Positions 10,900 to 21,711 of a stretch of DNA of 64,000 bases are shown here, one piece after another. How positions within the stretch are numbered: position 1 is the stretch's first letter; the number at the start of each line of letters is the position of its first letter. Origin of the DNA: Semisulcospira habei. Its lineage: Eukaryota; Mollusca; Gastropoda; Semisulcospiridae. Below the pieces are notes generated by a model that was given only the letters and a program-made list of their open reading frames with translations, had not been told where the DNA came from and ran no database searches. The position numbers and the translations under genes were made by a program. Location of the stretch: positions 207,373,342 to 207,437,341 of the forward strand of contig BTPG01000003.1 in the NCBI GenBank assembly GCA_036245525.1. The letters run 5' to 3'.

Positions 10900-11689
10900 T
10901 TAGTAATATCGTGAAATGGAGGATAATTTATCTTTCCAATGCAACCAAAACCATTAATTTAGAGCTAAAATTGTGGATTATTGCAATAAAAGCTAACCTA
11001 CCCCGATTTCAAACATTTCAACTGATAGAGCAATTTCAGTTGTTTGTCTCTTCTAAGTGGAAATTGGAAACGGTTTTTGAAAAGTTCAAATTAACGGATG
11101 GTTTGGGGAGCGTTTCACGATGCTACATATATTGTTCTTTACACAACTTGCGTAGTACCGCAAGGAGGAATAGGGGGTGTGAGGGGGGGGGGGGGGAGAA
11201 AGGGATGTGACGGGGGGGGGGGGGAAGGGGGGGGGCGGGGGGGGGGGAGGTGAGATGTAGTGCATCACTTATGATATCAAAACGTTTACTTTTCACGCAA
11301 CTTGAAACAACCAACATTTTAACCGTCTCCTTAAGTGCGTGGGTATGTGCGTCTGTGTGTGCGCGCGTGTGTTTGTTTATGTGTGTTCGTTTGTGTCTGG
11401 TGTGTGCATGTGCTAACGTGTGTGTTAATATTTTATTCCTTCATGTTTGAAAAGAAGTACCCAACGGAGAAAGAAACACGCTTAGAAAAGACGGGTACAA
11501 CACAATTTATTAATATTTCGGGTAAATAACCTTTGTCAAAATAGACAAACAAACAAACAGAGAGATTAGCCGCTACTTATCTTCATTGGCAGAAGGAATG
11601 TGGCAACTCTTTTACACGCTTGGTAGTCACCTTTTTGGTCTGGATTGCTTCATGTTTGAGTATTCGACTCACACTATCAGAAAAACAAC
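10900..11689. other. Non-coding interval with G-rich block
   Basis: A purine/G-rich tract lies at about 11166-11250, with potential for G-quadruplexes or assembly slippage. The segment at about 11465-11640 shares 'TTTTACACGCTTGG' and neighbouring words with 39850-39935, indicating a dispersed repeat. No gene was recognised. Confidence 0.45.
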
Positions 11690-11905
11690 AAGATACAATA
11701 CAATACAATACAACACAATACAATACAATACAATACAATACAATACAATACAATACAATACAATACAATACAATACAATACAATACAATACAATACAATA
11801 CAATACAATACAACACAACACAACACAACACAATACAATACAATACAATACTATACAATACAATACAATACAATACAATACAATACAATACAATACAATA
11901 CAATA
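11690..11905. repeat. (AATAC)n pentanucleotide array at a LINE 3' tail
   Basis: About 43 pentamers, mainly ACAAT/AATAC, with a patch of AACAC variants near 11811-11830. On the minus strand it continues from 'AATAAAGTATTG', the 3' end of the LINE at 11906-12820. It is open in several frames, but only as a repeat product. Confidence 0.97.
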
Positions 11906-12820
11906 ATACTTTATTAATCTCTCATGGGGAAATTCACTGTCTGCCCGTACAACACGTGGCATCATCATTCACTCATTGAAATAGTTAAATAACATATATA
12001 ACTCTCAATTTAAGAGATGAACTATAACAGACGTACTGTGTTGCCTTTGTAACATTCATTGCATCAGAAACAATTATGGTATATTCCTCCTGTGCGTCTG
12101 GTGTCAGCAATGTTTCAGTGATCTACTGAAAGGGCTAGAACTAAAGAACTAATGAATGTTGACAGACACTATATGCTGATATTACTGTTTAAAAGGGTAA
12201 CAGCCTGAGGGACAAAAGAGTTGGCATAAGGTGATGTACTACTTTTGGGTACTCGAAGTCTGCCACTTTGTTCGATACGTCTGCTGTCAAATTCATATCT
12301 AAGTGGATGTGTTTTGTCATCAAGAATATCAGCCAGTTTGTTCGTATTTGTACAGTGTGTTCAAAGTATCTTGTGCTCTACCAATCACCCCGTCCGCGTT
12401 CCTGGTTACTTTGTTACGACGATCTTGATCTCTTTTACATAAATTTCTACCCCAGTACTTCAGTCCAAAAGCCGTTAGAACGCTAGCAATGCTGGAGCAG
12501 TAAAACATCTGTAAAAGCTGAGTGCTTACATTAAACGATCTGAGTTTTCTCAAACAGTAAAGACGGGTGTGGGCTTTTCTTTCACAAACTGTGTCTTGTT
12601 TCCTATTGAACGCGTTGTCAAAAAGAACACATAAATACTTGTAAGACTCAACACGCTCAACTTTTGTTCCCAGGACTATGACCATCTCTGTTGTTTTGCA
12701 AACATGTAATTCAAGATAGTTTCTATCGCACCATTCTACAAAGAGTTTACACCCTTCAGTGCCGATAGAATTGAACACAACCCGACTGCAAGAGGTATAC
12801 ATCATCATGAACCCCGCCAC
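11906..12820 (-). mobile_element. Rex1/CR1-like LINE, 3' fragment
   Basis: The minus-strand frame 12329-12820 (163 aa) holds 'FVEWCDRNYLEL', 'ERVESYKYLCVLFDNAF' and 'KAHTRLYCLRKLRSFNVSTQ', the C-terminal RT/thumb region of Rex1/CR1-type LINEs. About 400 bp of 3' UTR follow and end in 'AATAAAG' plus a TATTG array. The copy is 5'-truncated and diverged, with no intact catalytic motif in this piece. Confidence 0.75.
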
Positions 12821-12912
12821 AGCTCATGAGGCTCTACACCTCTTGTAGCAACCGCTTTGTATCCACGTTCCTTTGACGGCTACCGCCCCCCTCCCCCTCC
12901 TCACCCCCCACC

Positions 12913-13980
12913 CCCACACCCGGGTCTGCCATAGGGGACTCGAGTGAGGTTAACTACATTTTGGTTCACAGGGTCACATTGGTCTGGATCTTGATCTTGA
13001 TTCGGTACGCCGCAAAGGCTAATGGCTTCAGGAGTAAACCTCGTGGAAAATGCCGGAGTCGGAGCCCTTAAGGCAGTCCGTCGTTGCATTCAACTTCGTT
13101 CTGGCAGCTCCTTCAAGACTGTAATGGTTTTGCCGGTCCTTTGAATCCATCAGCGTCGTGGAGAGGAGGGGGGGGGGGGGGCTGCATGGGCAACAGCCTG
13201 TCCTCCATATCACACCGTCCAGGCTTGCATCCAAACAGTTACAACTAGGATGCATTATCTAAGGTCGATTCAGACCGACAGAGGCCCATTAATTAATGAT
13301 ACGTCGCAGGACCGCTGCCCAGTGCGCAAAATGCCACACAGTCTGTAGTTCCTCTGCTTGAAAGGCTCGCCTGTTTAGCTTGATTGGAGTGAGAAAGATA
13401 CTTGCTGGCACGGGCGACACCAGCCCCTCGACCACCTTATATACAATGTTAATGACAGTAGTCAGCCTCACAGGGTGGAGTTTTCTCTTTAAATATAGGG
13501 CATATATTTCTGTCTACCCTTGGTCCATTCACCTGTATTTTCCTTTCTTAACTCTCCCTACTGTCTGCGTTTGCTGTAGTCCTTAAAATTAGATGTGTGT
13601 TCCTAAATGGTCTGCTACAATAAAGATATGGTGAGTTTTGTGTTTGCAGTTAATGCATTTATTATCTATTGTTTCATTGTGCATAATACTATTTTATAAT
13701 TGTGATGATTTTCTACTCTGTTTGTAAACTAGTGTACGTTACATTAGCTATGAAGGTGCAGTGTTCTTAGTGTGTCTTAAGTTTATTTAGCACATTAGAC
13801 CGGCTGTCGACATACATTCAATATTCTGTTGGGTTGTTTTTTCCTCAAGCAGCGTAGGCACGTCCTGAGAAAGTCATGTTGCTCTCGAGACGGTAACTCA
13901 TTCGAGACGTGCCGCCTCCGAATACGCGGCATAAGCCGCGTATCCGGAGGCAGCACGTCTCGAATGAGTTAAGCAAGATA
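12913..13980 (+). mobile_element. CAAT-tailed short retroelement, copy 1 (interrupted)
   Basis: It matches the element at 38790-39173 in three blocks: 12913-12985 ('CCCGGGTCTGCC'), about 13460-13615 and about 13760-13980. The blocks are separated by about 475 bp and 150 bp of unrelated DNA, and the 3' block is interrupted by a 72 bp hairpin at 13897-13968. It is older and more diverged than the other two copies. The 13165-13180 G run lies in the first insert. No coding capacity is supported. Confidence 0.65.
13897..13968. mobile_element. 72 bp TTAA hairpin MITE with proven empty site
   Basis: Arms of 34 bp (2 mismatches) flank a 4 nt loop, with ends CTCATTCGAG and CTCGAATGAG. The flanks are GTAA (13893-13896, a mutated TTAA) and TTAA (13969-13972). 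The other two copies of the host short retroelement read 'GACGTTAAGCAA' uninterrupted (39148-39158 and 56071-56081). The palindrome therefore inserted at TTAA and duplicated it, which is the hallmark of piggyBac-type transposition. Confidence 0.85.
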
Positions 13981-15777
13981 CATCCAACTGTTGAGGGCTT
14001 CAGGTATGTGATGTTGAATATACAGTGACTCAAATCACAATGTGCGTCCACTGGCAGCTGTGAAGGTTTTTATCGTCATTTTGCTGTATGTAAAGCACAG
14101 TAAATATTACATTTATGATACCACTTTAGTCATGATTTGCTGGACTATGTACATGGTTTATTTTAGGTGATATTGCGCATACATTTACACGGTGACTGTG
14201 TGTGTGGGTATGGGTCTTGGGCGCATTTTCTTATTGCAACCGAGTTCCGTAAACCGGACTCCGCGCTTATTAGCTATGCAGATTTTAATGTGCAGAGCTG
14301 TGAGTGAAGTTTATCTCACAGAACTCGGTTTGGAAAAGAAATTGAGTCGCCCAGATTGCCATTTATCTTCTGGTTTTCATGATTCAAATGGAAGCGTACA
14401 GAAATGTATGAGAAAATGCGTACATAGGATTTATTATTCCCGTTTGCAGTTTCTTCCCCTAGACTTCTTGCAGTCCATGTTCGACGCCTGTGTTTCAGCA
14501 TTAACCCCTCCCCTGTCACTGTACGCACGCTGTACGGACATTCTGGTTTCAACGATCAAAAGCCAACACCGTCTAAGAAACATGATTGGTCTCATCATAC
14601 GACATAGATCCTCATGAGCCCCAGCGACTACGGTGGCTTATGAGGATATATGTCTCTTGCAAGTTGGATCGTTATACATTTGTTCTCGTCAGTGAAGGGA
14701 TTAATCACGCAATCTTTGCTTTTTTTCCAGCGAAAACTCTTGAATATTTGTTTATATCACTTATTGCCTTCGCTAAGTATGGTGATAATATGTGCTCTGC
14801 TTTCGTTTGAATTTCGTGATGATATTTTGCTTAAGATTTTAAAGAGTTGTTGCATGAGGTTGTAAAGTTGTTTTCGTTTGGTCTTTTTACTATACTGTAT
14901 TTGTCTTGTTTACACAACTTTTGCCCTGTGAGTGTCGGTAACGGTTTTAGTCGTGTTGTTCCTACAGGAATCATTTGCGACTAAAACCGCTACCGATACG
15001 CACAGGGCAGGATTCACAATATTTGGAAACCAAGTCAGCTAAACAATTTGCATCAAGGTAATCTCCAAAGTTTTTAATCACTCCGTTTGTACCGGAAATG
15101 ATGCACAGTTGGAGCAATACACTCTCCTTAAACGTTTGTTTGGCCCAAACAGTACCTAGTGGTGGTGGAGTTATCGGCTTTTTCAACGTAGCGAGCATGG
15201 AGATTTGCAGCAGACCTTTTCTACATCGACAGAATTTATTTATTTTGATCTTTAATCAAGTTATCGTTATGCTCTTGTGCATGAGCAGTTGAGATCAAAC
15301 CTGATAGCTGATAGAGATGGTGTGGGGCTATAGGAATCTGAAGTTTGATTTCCAAAACATTTTGTAGTTTACAAGTTAATGAAGAATTATTGATGTCTGA
15401 GACAAAGCTCATGTTTACTGCCGATTTGGATTGTGCCTTGAAACCCCTCATAGCACTCCTATTTATCCGATTTTGTTGCAAATTATTGTCACATTTTACA
15501 CGGGAAAGATGAAACTTTAATTTGTGGTTGAAAAATGAGAAATGTTGGAATAATTTACGAGTTATTTGTGAGTATATTTACGTGTAACAAATCTCATGTT
15601 CGCCGATTTCGCCGTCAGTACTGTGGATTGTGACAAAGGGTTCAAATCTATTTTTTCTCGGTGACATATGTTTTTTTATGCGACTGCTAATGTGCATTCG
15701 AAATCTTTGACCTTGATATGCTTGACTGTGTTTTGGGGCGTTGTGTTTTCTGTTGTTGTTGTTTTAGAGGATTTCCG
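13981..15777. other. Non-coding interval with hairpin repeats
   Basis: No gene was recognised. A family-2 hairpin lies at about 14605-14661 ('CATAGATCCTCATGAGCCCC'). An 86 bp hairpin at 14923-15008 has arms GCCCTGTG...GGTTTTAGTCG and CGACTAAAACCG...CACAGGGC and is related to family 4. The remainder shows no recognised structure. Confidence 0.55.
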
Positions 15778-15868
15778 TTAACCCTTTGGCTGTGGGTCAC
15801 GTGTTTAGTCCAGTTGTTGCTGCAGGAATCATCTCGACCCAACAGGCTACCGACAGCCAAAAGGTTTT
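15778..15868. repeat. Degenerate family-4 TTAA hairpin
   Basis: It starts TTAACCCTTTGGCTG and ends 'CTACCGACAGCCAAAAGG', with the apex around 'TGCAGGAATCA'. The right TTAA is lost. Better copies lie at 16925-17003 and 42286-42373. Confidence 0.65.
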
Positions 15869-15895
15869 GCGCTCGCACACACTGGCACCGCGGGC

Positions 15896-16801
15896 CAGTC
15901 GCATAAATGAGCTTAGTCCTGCGCCAGCCACTAAGCAAGGGCTCCGCTATAGCGCCACAACACTCACCCCGCCATAGCGCCACAACACTCACCCCGCTAT
16001 AGCGCCACAACACTCACCCCACTATAGCGCCACAACACTCACCCAGCTATAGCGCCACAACTCTCACCTAGCTATAGCTCCACAACACTCACCCCGCTAT
16101 AGCGCCACAACACTCACCCCGCTATGGCGCCACAACTCTCACCCGGCTATAGCGCCACAACACTCACCCCGCTATAGCGCCACAACACTCACCCCGCTAT
16201 AGCGCCACAACACTCACTCCACTATAGCACCACAACACTCAACCCGCTATAGCGCCACAACTCTCACCTATCTATAGTTCCACAACACTCACCCCGCTAT
16301 AGCGCCACAACACTCATCCCGCTATGGCGCCACAACTCTCACCCGGCTATAGCGCCACAACACTCACCCCGCTATAGCGCCACAACACTCACCCCGCTAT
16401 AGCGCCACAACACTCACCCCGCTATAGCGCCACAATTCTCACCCCGCTATAGCGCCACAACACTCACCCCGCTATAGCGCCAGACACTCACCCCGCTATA
16501 GCGCCACAACACTCACCCCGCTATAGCGCCACAACACTCACCCCACTATAGCGCCAGACACTCACCCGCTATAGCGCCACAACACTCACCCCGCTATAGC
16601 GCCACAACACTCACCCCGCTATAGCGCCACAACACTCACCCCGCTATAGCGCCACAACACTCACCCCGCTATAGCGCCACAACACTCACCCCACTATAGC
16701 GCCACAACACTCACCCCGCTATAGCGCCACAACACTCATCCCGCTATAGTGGAGCACCTTGCTTAGTGGCTGGCGCAGGACTAAGCTCATTCATGCAACT
16801 G
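15896..16801. repeat. 33-unit 25 bp minisatellite enclosed by inverted arms
   Basis: Left arm 15896-15952 and right arm 16744-16801 are inverted copies (core 'CTTAGTCCTGCGCCAGCCAC'). Between them lie 33 units of about 25 bp, each with the palindrome GCTATAGC and 'GCCACAACACTCACC'. An eight-unit (200 bp) higher-order block is visible: the variant series at 16061-16160 recurs at 16261-16360. It has no spacers, so it is not a CRISPR array, and it has no ORF. The plan recalls tandem-repeat-bearing non-autonomous elements in molluscs (pearl/Helentron-associated type), but the family is unidentified. Confidence 0.9.
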
Positions 16802-16854
16802 ACCCCTGTAGTGTATGCAGCACCAGTAGCTACATGCACAGGGAGGTTACGACT

Positions 16855-16919
16855 TTAACCCCCTAGAGTTTGCAGCCACCGATGCTGCTTACTGGAGGCT
16901 GCGTGCAGAAAGGGGTTAA
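16855..16919. repeat. 57 bp TTAA hairpin (family 5)
   Basis: TTAA at 16855-16858 and 16916-16919 bounds CCCCCTAGAGTTTGCAGCC and, inverted, GGCTGCGTGCAGAAAGGGG. It is a TTAA-flanked palindrome like the other small elements here. Confidence 0.65.
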
Positions 16920-16924
16920 ATTGA

Positions 16925-17003
16925 TTAACCCTGTGGCTGTCGGTAGCGTTGATCCTGTCGGAATCATGGCGACAAAAAGTGCTACCGACAGCCGAAGGGT
17001 TAG
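16925..17003. repeat. TTAA hairpin, family 4
   Basis: It opens TTAACCCTGTGGCTGTCGG and closes 'GTGCTACCGACAGCCGAAGG' with GTTAG (TTAA mutated to TTAG). The apex includes 'GGAATCATGGCGAC'. Confidence 0.75.
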
Positions 17004-17009
17004 TACTTG

Positions 17010-17711
17010 CTGAAGACTCGATCCTGTTTCCATGCGGGCGGGGGTCCGTCCCAGCCGCGGTTCTTTCCCCTTGTCTGCAGACATGAATGAATGGGGATAT
17101 GTTCATCTTTTCTCACGGCTGTTGCTTTCGCGCGTAGTTGTAACAATCAATTTAATTAAATGTGTTGTTCTGCTGGTCTGTTTGTTTACATCCGTGCGCG
17201 TGTTTCATGATTGTGTTTATACAGTGTGGAGTCGTTGGACGACTGAATATTTGGAATTTCGATCACAGGAAATCCTCTTGAAGGATGTTTGTTATACCAG
17301 TTACAACAATGGCACAATAGGCACTTATCATTCTGGTGCTGGTTTATGATTTTGGGACCTTACAGATTGCAGCAGGTCACAGGTCAGCAAACATAATTAT
17401 TTGAGGTCACAGGGCCCGGGTTTCTAGTGCGTTGTCGGGCGTTGCAGCGAAAATACAGACGCATTTGCTACTGACTGCTTCGTACTTATACTGTGTTGAC
17501 GGTATGGTTTTGTCCCAGTGAAGGTGGTGGCCTAATGCGCATAAAGCCGACGCCGGTCGGCCCACGCACTACCGTGCGTGGGCTTTTGGCGTCCGACGGC
17601 GGCCCAAGTTAGGTAGGCCACTAGGTAGGCTACCTCACTGCAACAGAGTCGACAACATAAACTCGCTCCTCCTGTGTGCACTAGGAGGGAAACATGGCTC
17701 TTTGTGTTGCA
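17010..17711. other. Non-coding interval
   Basis: No gene was recognised. The 105-aa frame at 17032-17349 has no domain I know. A diverged family-1 hairpin (around 'GGCCCACGCACTACCGTGCG') lies at about 17529-17610. Confidence 0.45.
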
Positions 17712-17720
17712 GCACACACA

Positions 17721-17793
<73 letters not shown>
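17712..17793. repeat. (CA)n microsatellite
   Basis: This is a CA array of about 40 units. 'THTHTH' and 'CVCVCV' frames are artefacts. Confidence 0.97.
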
Positions 17794-17797
<4 letters not shown>

Positions 17798-18124
17798 AGT
17801 TATTTGGGTTTAACGCCCGCCGAGCAGGCAACGAAGGCCACCTCACGGCGGCACATGCACATACACACGTGACCACAAAACTGGCATCCAAGACGAATCA
17901 GAAAGAAGGCTACACACAAAAAAATCCGCCAATTAGTCGCTACACAAGGGTTTTTGTTGCTCGGTCATGTGGTACAAAACAAGTCTCGAAAATCACCCAA
18001 CCTTTGATTCAAAACAAACTCGAAAAGCACCCACACGCAGCTGAAACGGAAGCAGGCATATCCCACAATGCACTGACTCAATTAAAAGTTGGAATGGGCG
18101 CGAAATGAACCAGAGTCGAAACTG

Positions 18125-19457
18125 AAAGCAGGTATAACATGTGGCAGATCCTGGAGCGACTTGGCTGTCTCCCAAAGTTCCTCAACATGATTGTCCAGCT
18201 ACACGAGGACCAGCAAGGCCAGGTCAGACTCAACAATGACCTCTCAGAACCATTCCCTATTCTCAACGGCGTAAAGCAGGGCTGCGTGCTGGCACCGACC
18301 CTCTTCACCATCTTTTTTAGCATGATGTTGAAGCAGGCCACAGTGGACCTCGATGATGACGATGCAGTGTACATCAGGTATCGTCTCGATGGCAGCCTGT
18401 TCAACATCAGACGACTGCAGGCCCACACGAAAACCCTAGACCAACTGATTCGTGAGCTGCTTTTTGCTGATGATGCTGCCCTCGTTGCACACACAGAGAG
18501 AGCCCTGCAGCGCATCACGTCTTGCTTCGCAGATGCTGCCCAGCTCTTTGGACTCGAGGTCAGTCTGAAAAAGACAGAGGTCCTCCATCAGCCGGCACCC
18601 AAGACAGTGTATCGCCCTCCTCACATCACCATTGGCGAGTCTGAACTAAAGTCAGTGCACCAGTTTACCTACCTTGGCTGCATTATCACGTCGGACGCCA
18701 AGCTGGACAAGGAGCTTGACAGCAGGCTGGCAAAAGCGAACAGCGCTTTCGGGCGACTTTTCAAGCGGGTGTGGCACAATCAACAGCTGAAAACAGGCAC
18801 CAAGATCAGCGTGTACAGAGCTGTGGTCCTCACCACCCTGCTGTATGGTTCCGAGTCCTGGGCCCTCTACCGCAGCCAACTACGACTCCTCGAACGCTTC
18901 CACCAGCGCTGCCTGCGTACCATCCTGGGCATTCACTGGAGTGACTATGTCACCAACGTCGAGGTCCTTGAACAGGCTGAAACTGTGAGCATCGAGGCTT
19001 TGCTGCTGCGGACACAGCTCCGCTGGGCGGGGCATGTCTCCAGGATGGAGGATCATCGCCTACCAAAGATCACCCTGTTCGGCGAGCTTGCTACTTAACA
19101 CCGAGACAGAGGGGCACCAAAGAAGAGATACAAAGACTGTCTCAAGAAGTCACTTAGTGCCTGCCAAATCGACCACCACCAGTGGTCTTCGCTTGCTGCG
19201 GACCGTGACACCTGGCGCTCAACCATTTACAAGGCAGCTGTCTCCTTTGAGGACTCTCATAGAGCTAGCCTTAAGGACAAGCGGCTCAGGAGAAAAAACA
19301 GAGATTCCGCAGCTCAGAACCCTGGCCATACCTTCCCCTGCAGCCACTGCGGTCGAACCTGCCTGTCTCGGATTGGCCTCCGCAGCCACGAACAAGCCTG
19401 CAGACGTCGTGGGCAACTCCTATAAAATCTTCGTTCGCGAAGTCAAGCCAAGACATG
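18125..19457 (+). mobile_element. EEP/RT LINE copy C, 5'-truncated
   Basis: A plus-strand copy starts within the RT at 'MWQILERLGC' (18139) and runs to the same 3' end ('GAAGTCAAGCCAAGA') as copies A and B. The open frame 18139-19098 (319 aa) keeps 'NGVKQGCVLAPTLF' and 'LLFADDAALVAHT'. A TAA at 19096-19098 replaces the Gly that precedes 'HRDRGAPKKRYKD' in the other copies. 5' truncation is typical of LINE insertions. No target duplication could be identified. Confidence 0.85.
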
Positions 19458-19459
19458 TG

Positions 19460-19958
19460 GTACAGTTTGCGCTAAAGGGATAGTTCGTGTGACATAGGGA
19501 TGAAAACAAAATCTCCTGAGTGATAATATCCCCACTGTATGCACTAATTAAACACAATATCTAGTATGTACTGCTTATTGTACAGCTCTAATAATGGTAT
19601 ACTTTAGAAGATATGCTATCATAAAATTTGTTAAAAAAAAAAAACAACTTCAAATAGCGAGCTTTACTATCTAGCAGTCTAAACGTGGGTCGGTCTATTA
19701 CAGGGCCGGATCGGGGGTGAGTAACATGTGTTCCTTACCGCCCGCCCGCCCCCCTCCCCCCCACCCCCCTCGTTAAAATGCTAAAATGCTAAAACAAGGG
19801 TCTACGCAGGCGCCTTCATCTAAAAGCCCGCCTCCCCCCCCCCCCCCCCCCCCCCCCCCGACCCTTTCCAGCCCCCTTCCCCGCTTTTCAATTTTTCGTC
19901 CCTGGGAGCAAGAGGTAGCGTCAGGGAGGCTGTTTGTTAATGCAAATGGCAATAAACA
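19460..19958. other. Non-coding interval with C-rich block
   Basis: No gene was recognised. C-rich runs lie at about 19739-19772 and 19834-19859. The 3' boundary reads 'GCAATAAACATT', like a retroelement 3' end, just before the pentamer array. Confidence 0.5.
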
Positions 19959-19959
19959 T

Positions 19960-20168
19960 TATCGTATCGTATCGTATCGTATCGTATCGTATCGTATCAT
20001 GTCGTATCGTATCGTATCGTATCGTATCGTATCATGTCGTATCGTATCGTATCGTATCATGTCGTATCGTATCGTATCGTATCGTGTCATGTCGTATCGT
20101 ATCGTATCGTATCGTATCGTAACGTATCGTATCGTGTCATGTCGTATCGTATCGTATCGTGTGGTATC
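19960..20168. repeat. (ATCGT)n pentanucleotide array
   Basis: About 40 pentamers with interspersed ATCATGTCGT variants follow 'AATAAACATT', suggesting growth from a retroelement tail on the plus strand. The 'SYRIVSYRIV' frames are not genes. Confidence 0.97.
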
Positions 20169-20382
20169 GTATGACAACTGTGTACTGATTTGACAACCGA
20201 TATCTTGTCCAACTGTGTGAAAAGCGAAACAGTCATTATCACACTGTCGGCGAATTTATCTTTGGTCTTTACATATGTCTTTTATGCATGGTAATAACGT
20301 CAGTACAGTTTGTGTCGCCTGTGTGTCGGATGACGTTAACAGTTCTATAACGTGTCCCATGATCGTGCCCTACTATTCCAAA

Positions 20383-20387
20383 TGGCC
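20383..20387 (+). repeat. Polinton target-site duplication, left
   Basis: TGGCC directly precedes the terminal AGAGAGATAATA and is repeated at 36140-36144 after the right terminus. Confidence 0.8.
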
Positions 20388-20692
20388 AGAGAGATAATAT
20401 ATGGGGCTCCTGAGAATCCAAATTTATTTATGCTGCATTAAACACAAACATTGCGGCATTTTGACAATGTCCCCCCCCCCACCCCCCCCCCCCCCCCCCC
20501 ATTGACTACGCGACCGCTACCCCATCTTTAATTTACCCCAGTGATTTCAAATAAACGCAAGTTTGTCAATGCGGCGTAAATAAATGTGGTTCTTTTGGAA
20601 AATAGATTGTTTAATCTCTATAAGCATCCCCCACTGCACCCGAGCTAAACAGTATATCAACGATGTATGCGTGTACATTCAAGAATGCGTAG
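20388..20692 (+). repeat. Polinton left terminal inverted repeat
   Basis: 305 bp starting AGAGAGATAATATATGGGGC and ending at 'AAGAATGCGTAG'. It contains a C run of 10+A+19 (20471-20500). By eye it matches the reverse complement of 35841-36139 without a mismatch outside that run. Confidence 0.95.
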
Positions 20693-20722
20693 CAGTTTAT
20701 TGTCTTTAATTAAAGTCATAAA

Positions 20723-20743
20723 ATTAATATTTTTTATTATAAA
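20723..20743 (+). promoter_or_regulatory. Start-proximal A/T motif of left-end gene 1
   Basis: 'TTTTTTATTATAAA' directly precedes the ATG and matches the element-wide pattern of a T-rich block plus ATAAAA at the start codon. Confidence 0.5.
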
Positions 20744-21277
20744 ATGAATCAAGACGAATTACTTCTTCTAAACGATATTAATGCTGTAGAAAACAAAGAC
20801 TTAGACTCGAAAAAACAGCGCCTTCTTTCTGTAGTTGTGTCAGGCAAGTCAAAGACTTATCTCGGTAAACAATACATGACAGATGATATTGAATCTCTTA
20901 CGGCTGATGAACTAATCAAGCTTCATGCTAAATATGAAAACCACATTGCTTCACTAATGACTCGTGATTTGAGTCGATCTCTTGTATGTCTATACACAAA
21001 AGCAGTGAGTCACTTTCTACCTGTGGATAGTGACAGCCTATCACACGACCTTGAAAGCAATCCTATTGTTTCAAGTTCAATTGGCAAATTAGCATGTGTC
21101 ATGTTTTACAAGTTTGGAAATTACCTTGCACCTGTCGTAACATTACTAGTTACTGGGAGCCATATTGATTTCTCAAAAATAAATTTTACTGCAGAAGAAA
21201 ATGGACGAAACCCAGACAACTCCACAACCGAACCCCAGTCCAGTTTTGACACAGGTTCAAACTGTGACGAAGACTAA
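20744..21277 (+). CDS. Polinton left-end gene 1, unknown (177 aa)
   Basis: I do not recognise this protein by function. It is acidic at the N-terminus ('NQDELLLLNDINAVE') and at the C-terminus, which ends in a run of Asp/Glu. A conserved-looking centre holds 'YMTDDIESLTADELIKLHAK' and a short hydrophobic patch near residues 119-136 ('LAPVVTLLV'). It is the first gene inside the left repeat and starts 51 bp from the repeat end, with 'TTTTTTATTATAAA' directly before the ATG. Its 3' end overlaps the next gene by 77 bp. Position and style fit a small virion or membrane-associated Polinton protein; the role is unknown. Confidence 0.75.
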   Translation: MNQDELLLLNDINAVENKDLDSKKQRLLSVVVSGKSKTYLGKQYMTDDIESLTADELIKLHAKYENHIASLMTRDLSRSLVCLYTKAVSHFLPVDSDSLSHDLESNPIVSSSIGKLACVMFYKFGNYLAPVVTLLVTGSHIDFSKINFTAEENGRNPDNSTTEPQSSFDTGSNCDED

Positions 21278-21674
21278 AAGTCCAGGCAGGGTTGAGGCTG
21301 GAAAAAGATTAGCCGAATATAATAGGCAAAAAAAATTACAGCTTAAGGCACAAACAGAAAAGACTCATGTAACTGATCAGGTGTCAGGACCGTTATCACC
21401 GTCAGGACCTGTGTCAATACCGTCAGGGCCGTCACTCCCTCATCAAAGTGAGAGACAAACAACTAAGTCTAACCCTGACCCCGAACCTCAATCAACAAAA
21501 TATATAGTTGCCGGATTTGTTGTCGGATTTGGTTACGTAGGTTATCAATTATACAAAAAATACAAACCACAGACTCGTACAGTGACCAAAAAATCAGACA
21601 CTCCAAAAACAAAACCAGAAGTCGCCACATTACCAGTAACACCCAAAGCCGTTGACCCATTTTATATGCAGTAA
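21201..21674 (+). CDS. Polinton left-end gene 2, basic single-pass membrane protein (157 aa)
   Basis: The N-terminal third is Thr/Pro/Gln-rich. A basic element 'PGRVEAGKRLAEYNRQKK' covers about residues 28-45, followed by a low-complexity Ser/Pro segment. One membrane span ('YIVAGFVVGFGYVGYQLY', about 101-118) comes next, then a Lys/Thr/Pro-rich tail. Proteins with this VEAGK-type basic motif next to a membrane span are, to my knowledge, recurrent in Mavericks of marine animals, but their function is not established. It overlaps gene 1 in another frame. Its TAA overlaps an AATAAA. Confidence 0.75.
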   Translation: MDETQTTPQPNPSPVLTQVQTVTKTKSPGRVEAGKRLAEYNRQKKLQLKAQTEKTHVTDQVSGPLSPSGPVSIPSGPSLPHQSERQTTKSNPDPEPQSTKYIVAGFVVGFGYVGYQLYKKYKPQTRTVTKKSDTPKTKPEVATLPVTPKAVDPFYMQ

Positions 21675-21711
21675 ATAAAAAAATATTATTTTAATTTTTC
21701 TTGCCTAAGAA

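Noticed and set aside
15944..16749. CRISPR-like array of regularly spaced repeats
   Set aside because: Units are contiguous 25 bp tandem copies with no unique spacers and no cas genes. It is a minisatellite in a eukaryotic context.
20383..20388. 6 bp target duplication as usual for Polintons
   Set aside because: Only TGGCC (5 bp) matches on both sides; extending either way gives a mismatch (ATGGCC against TGGCCT).
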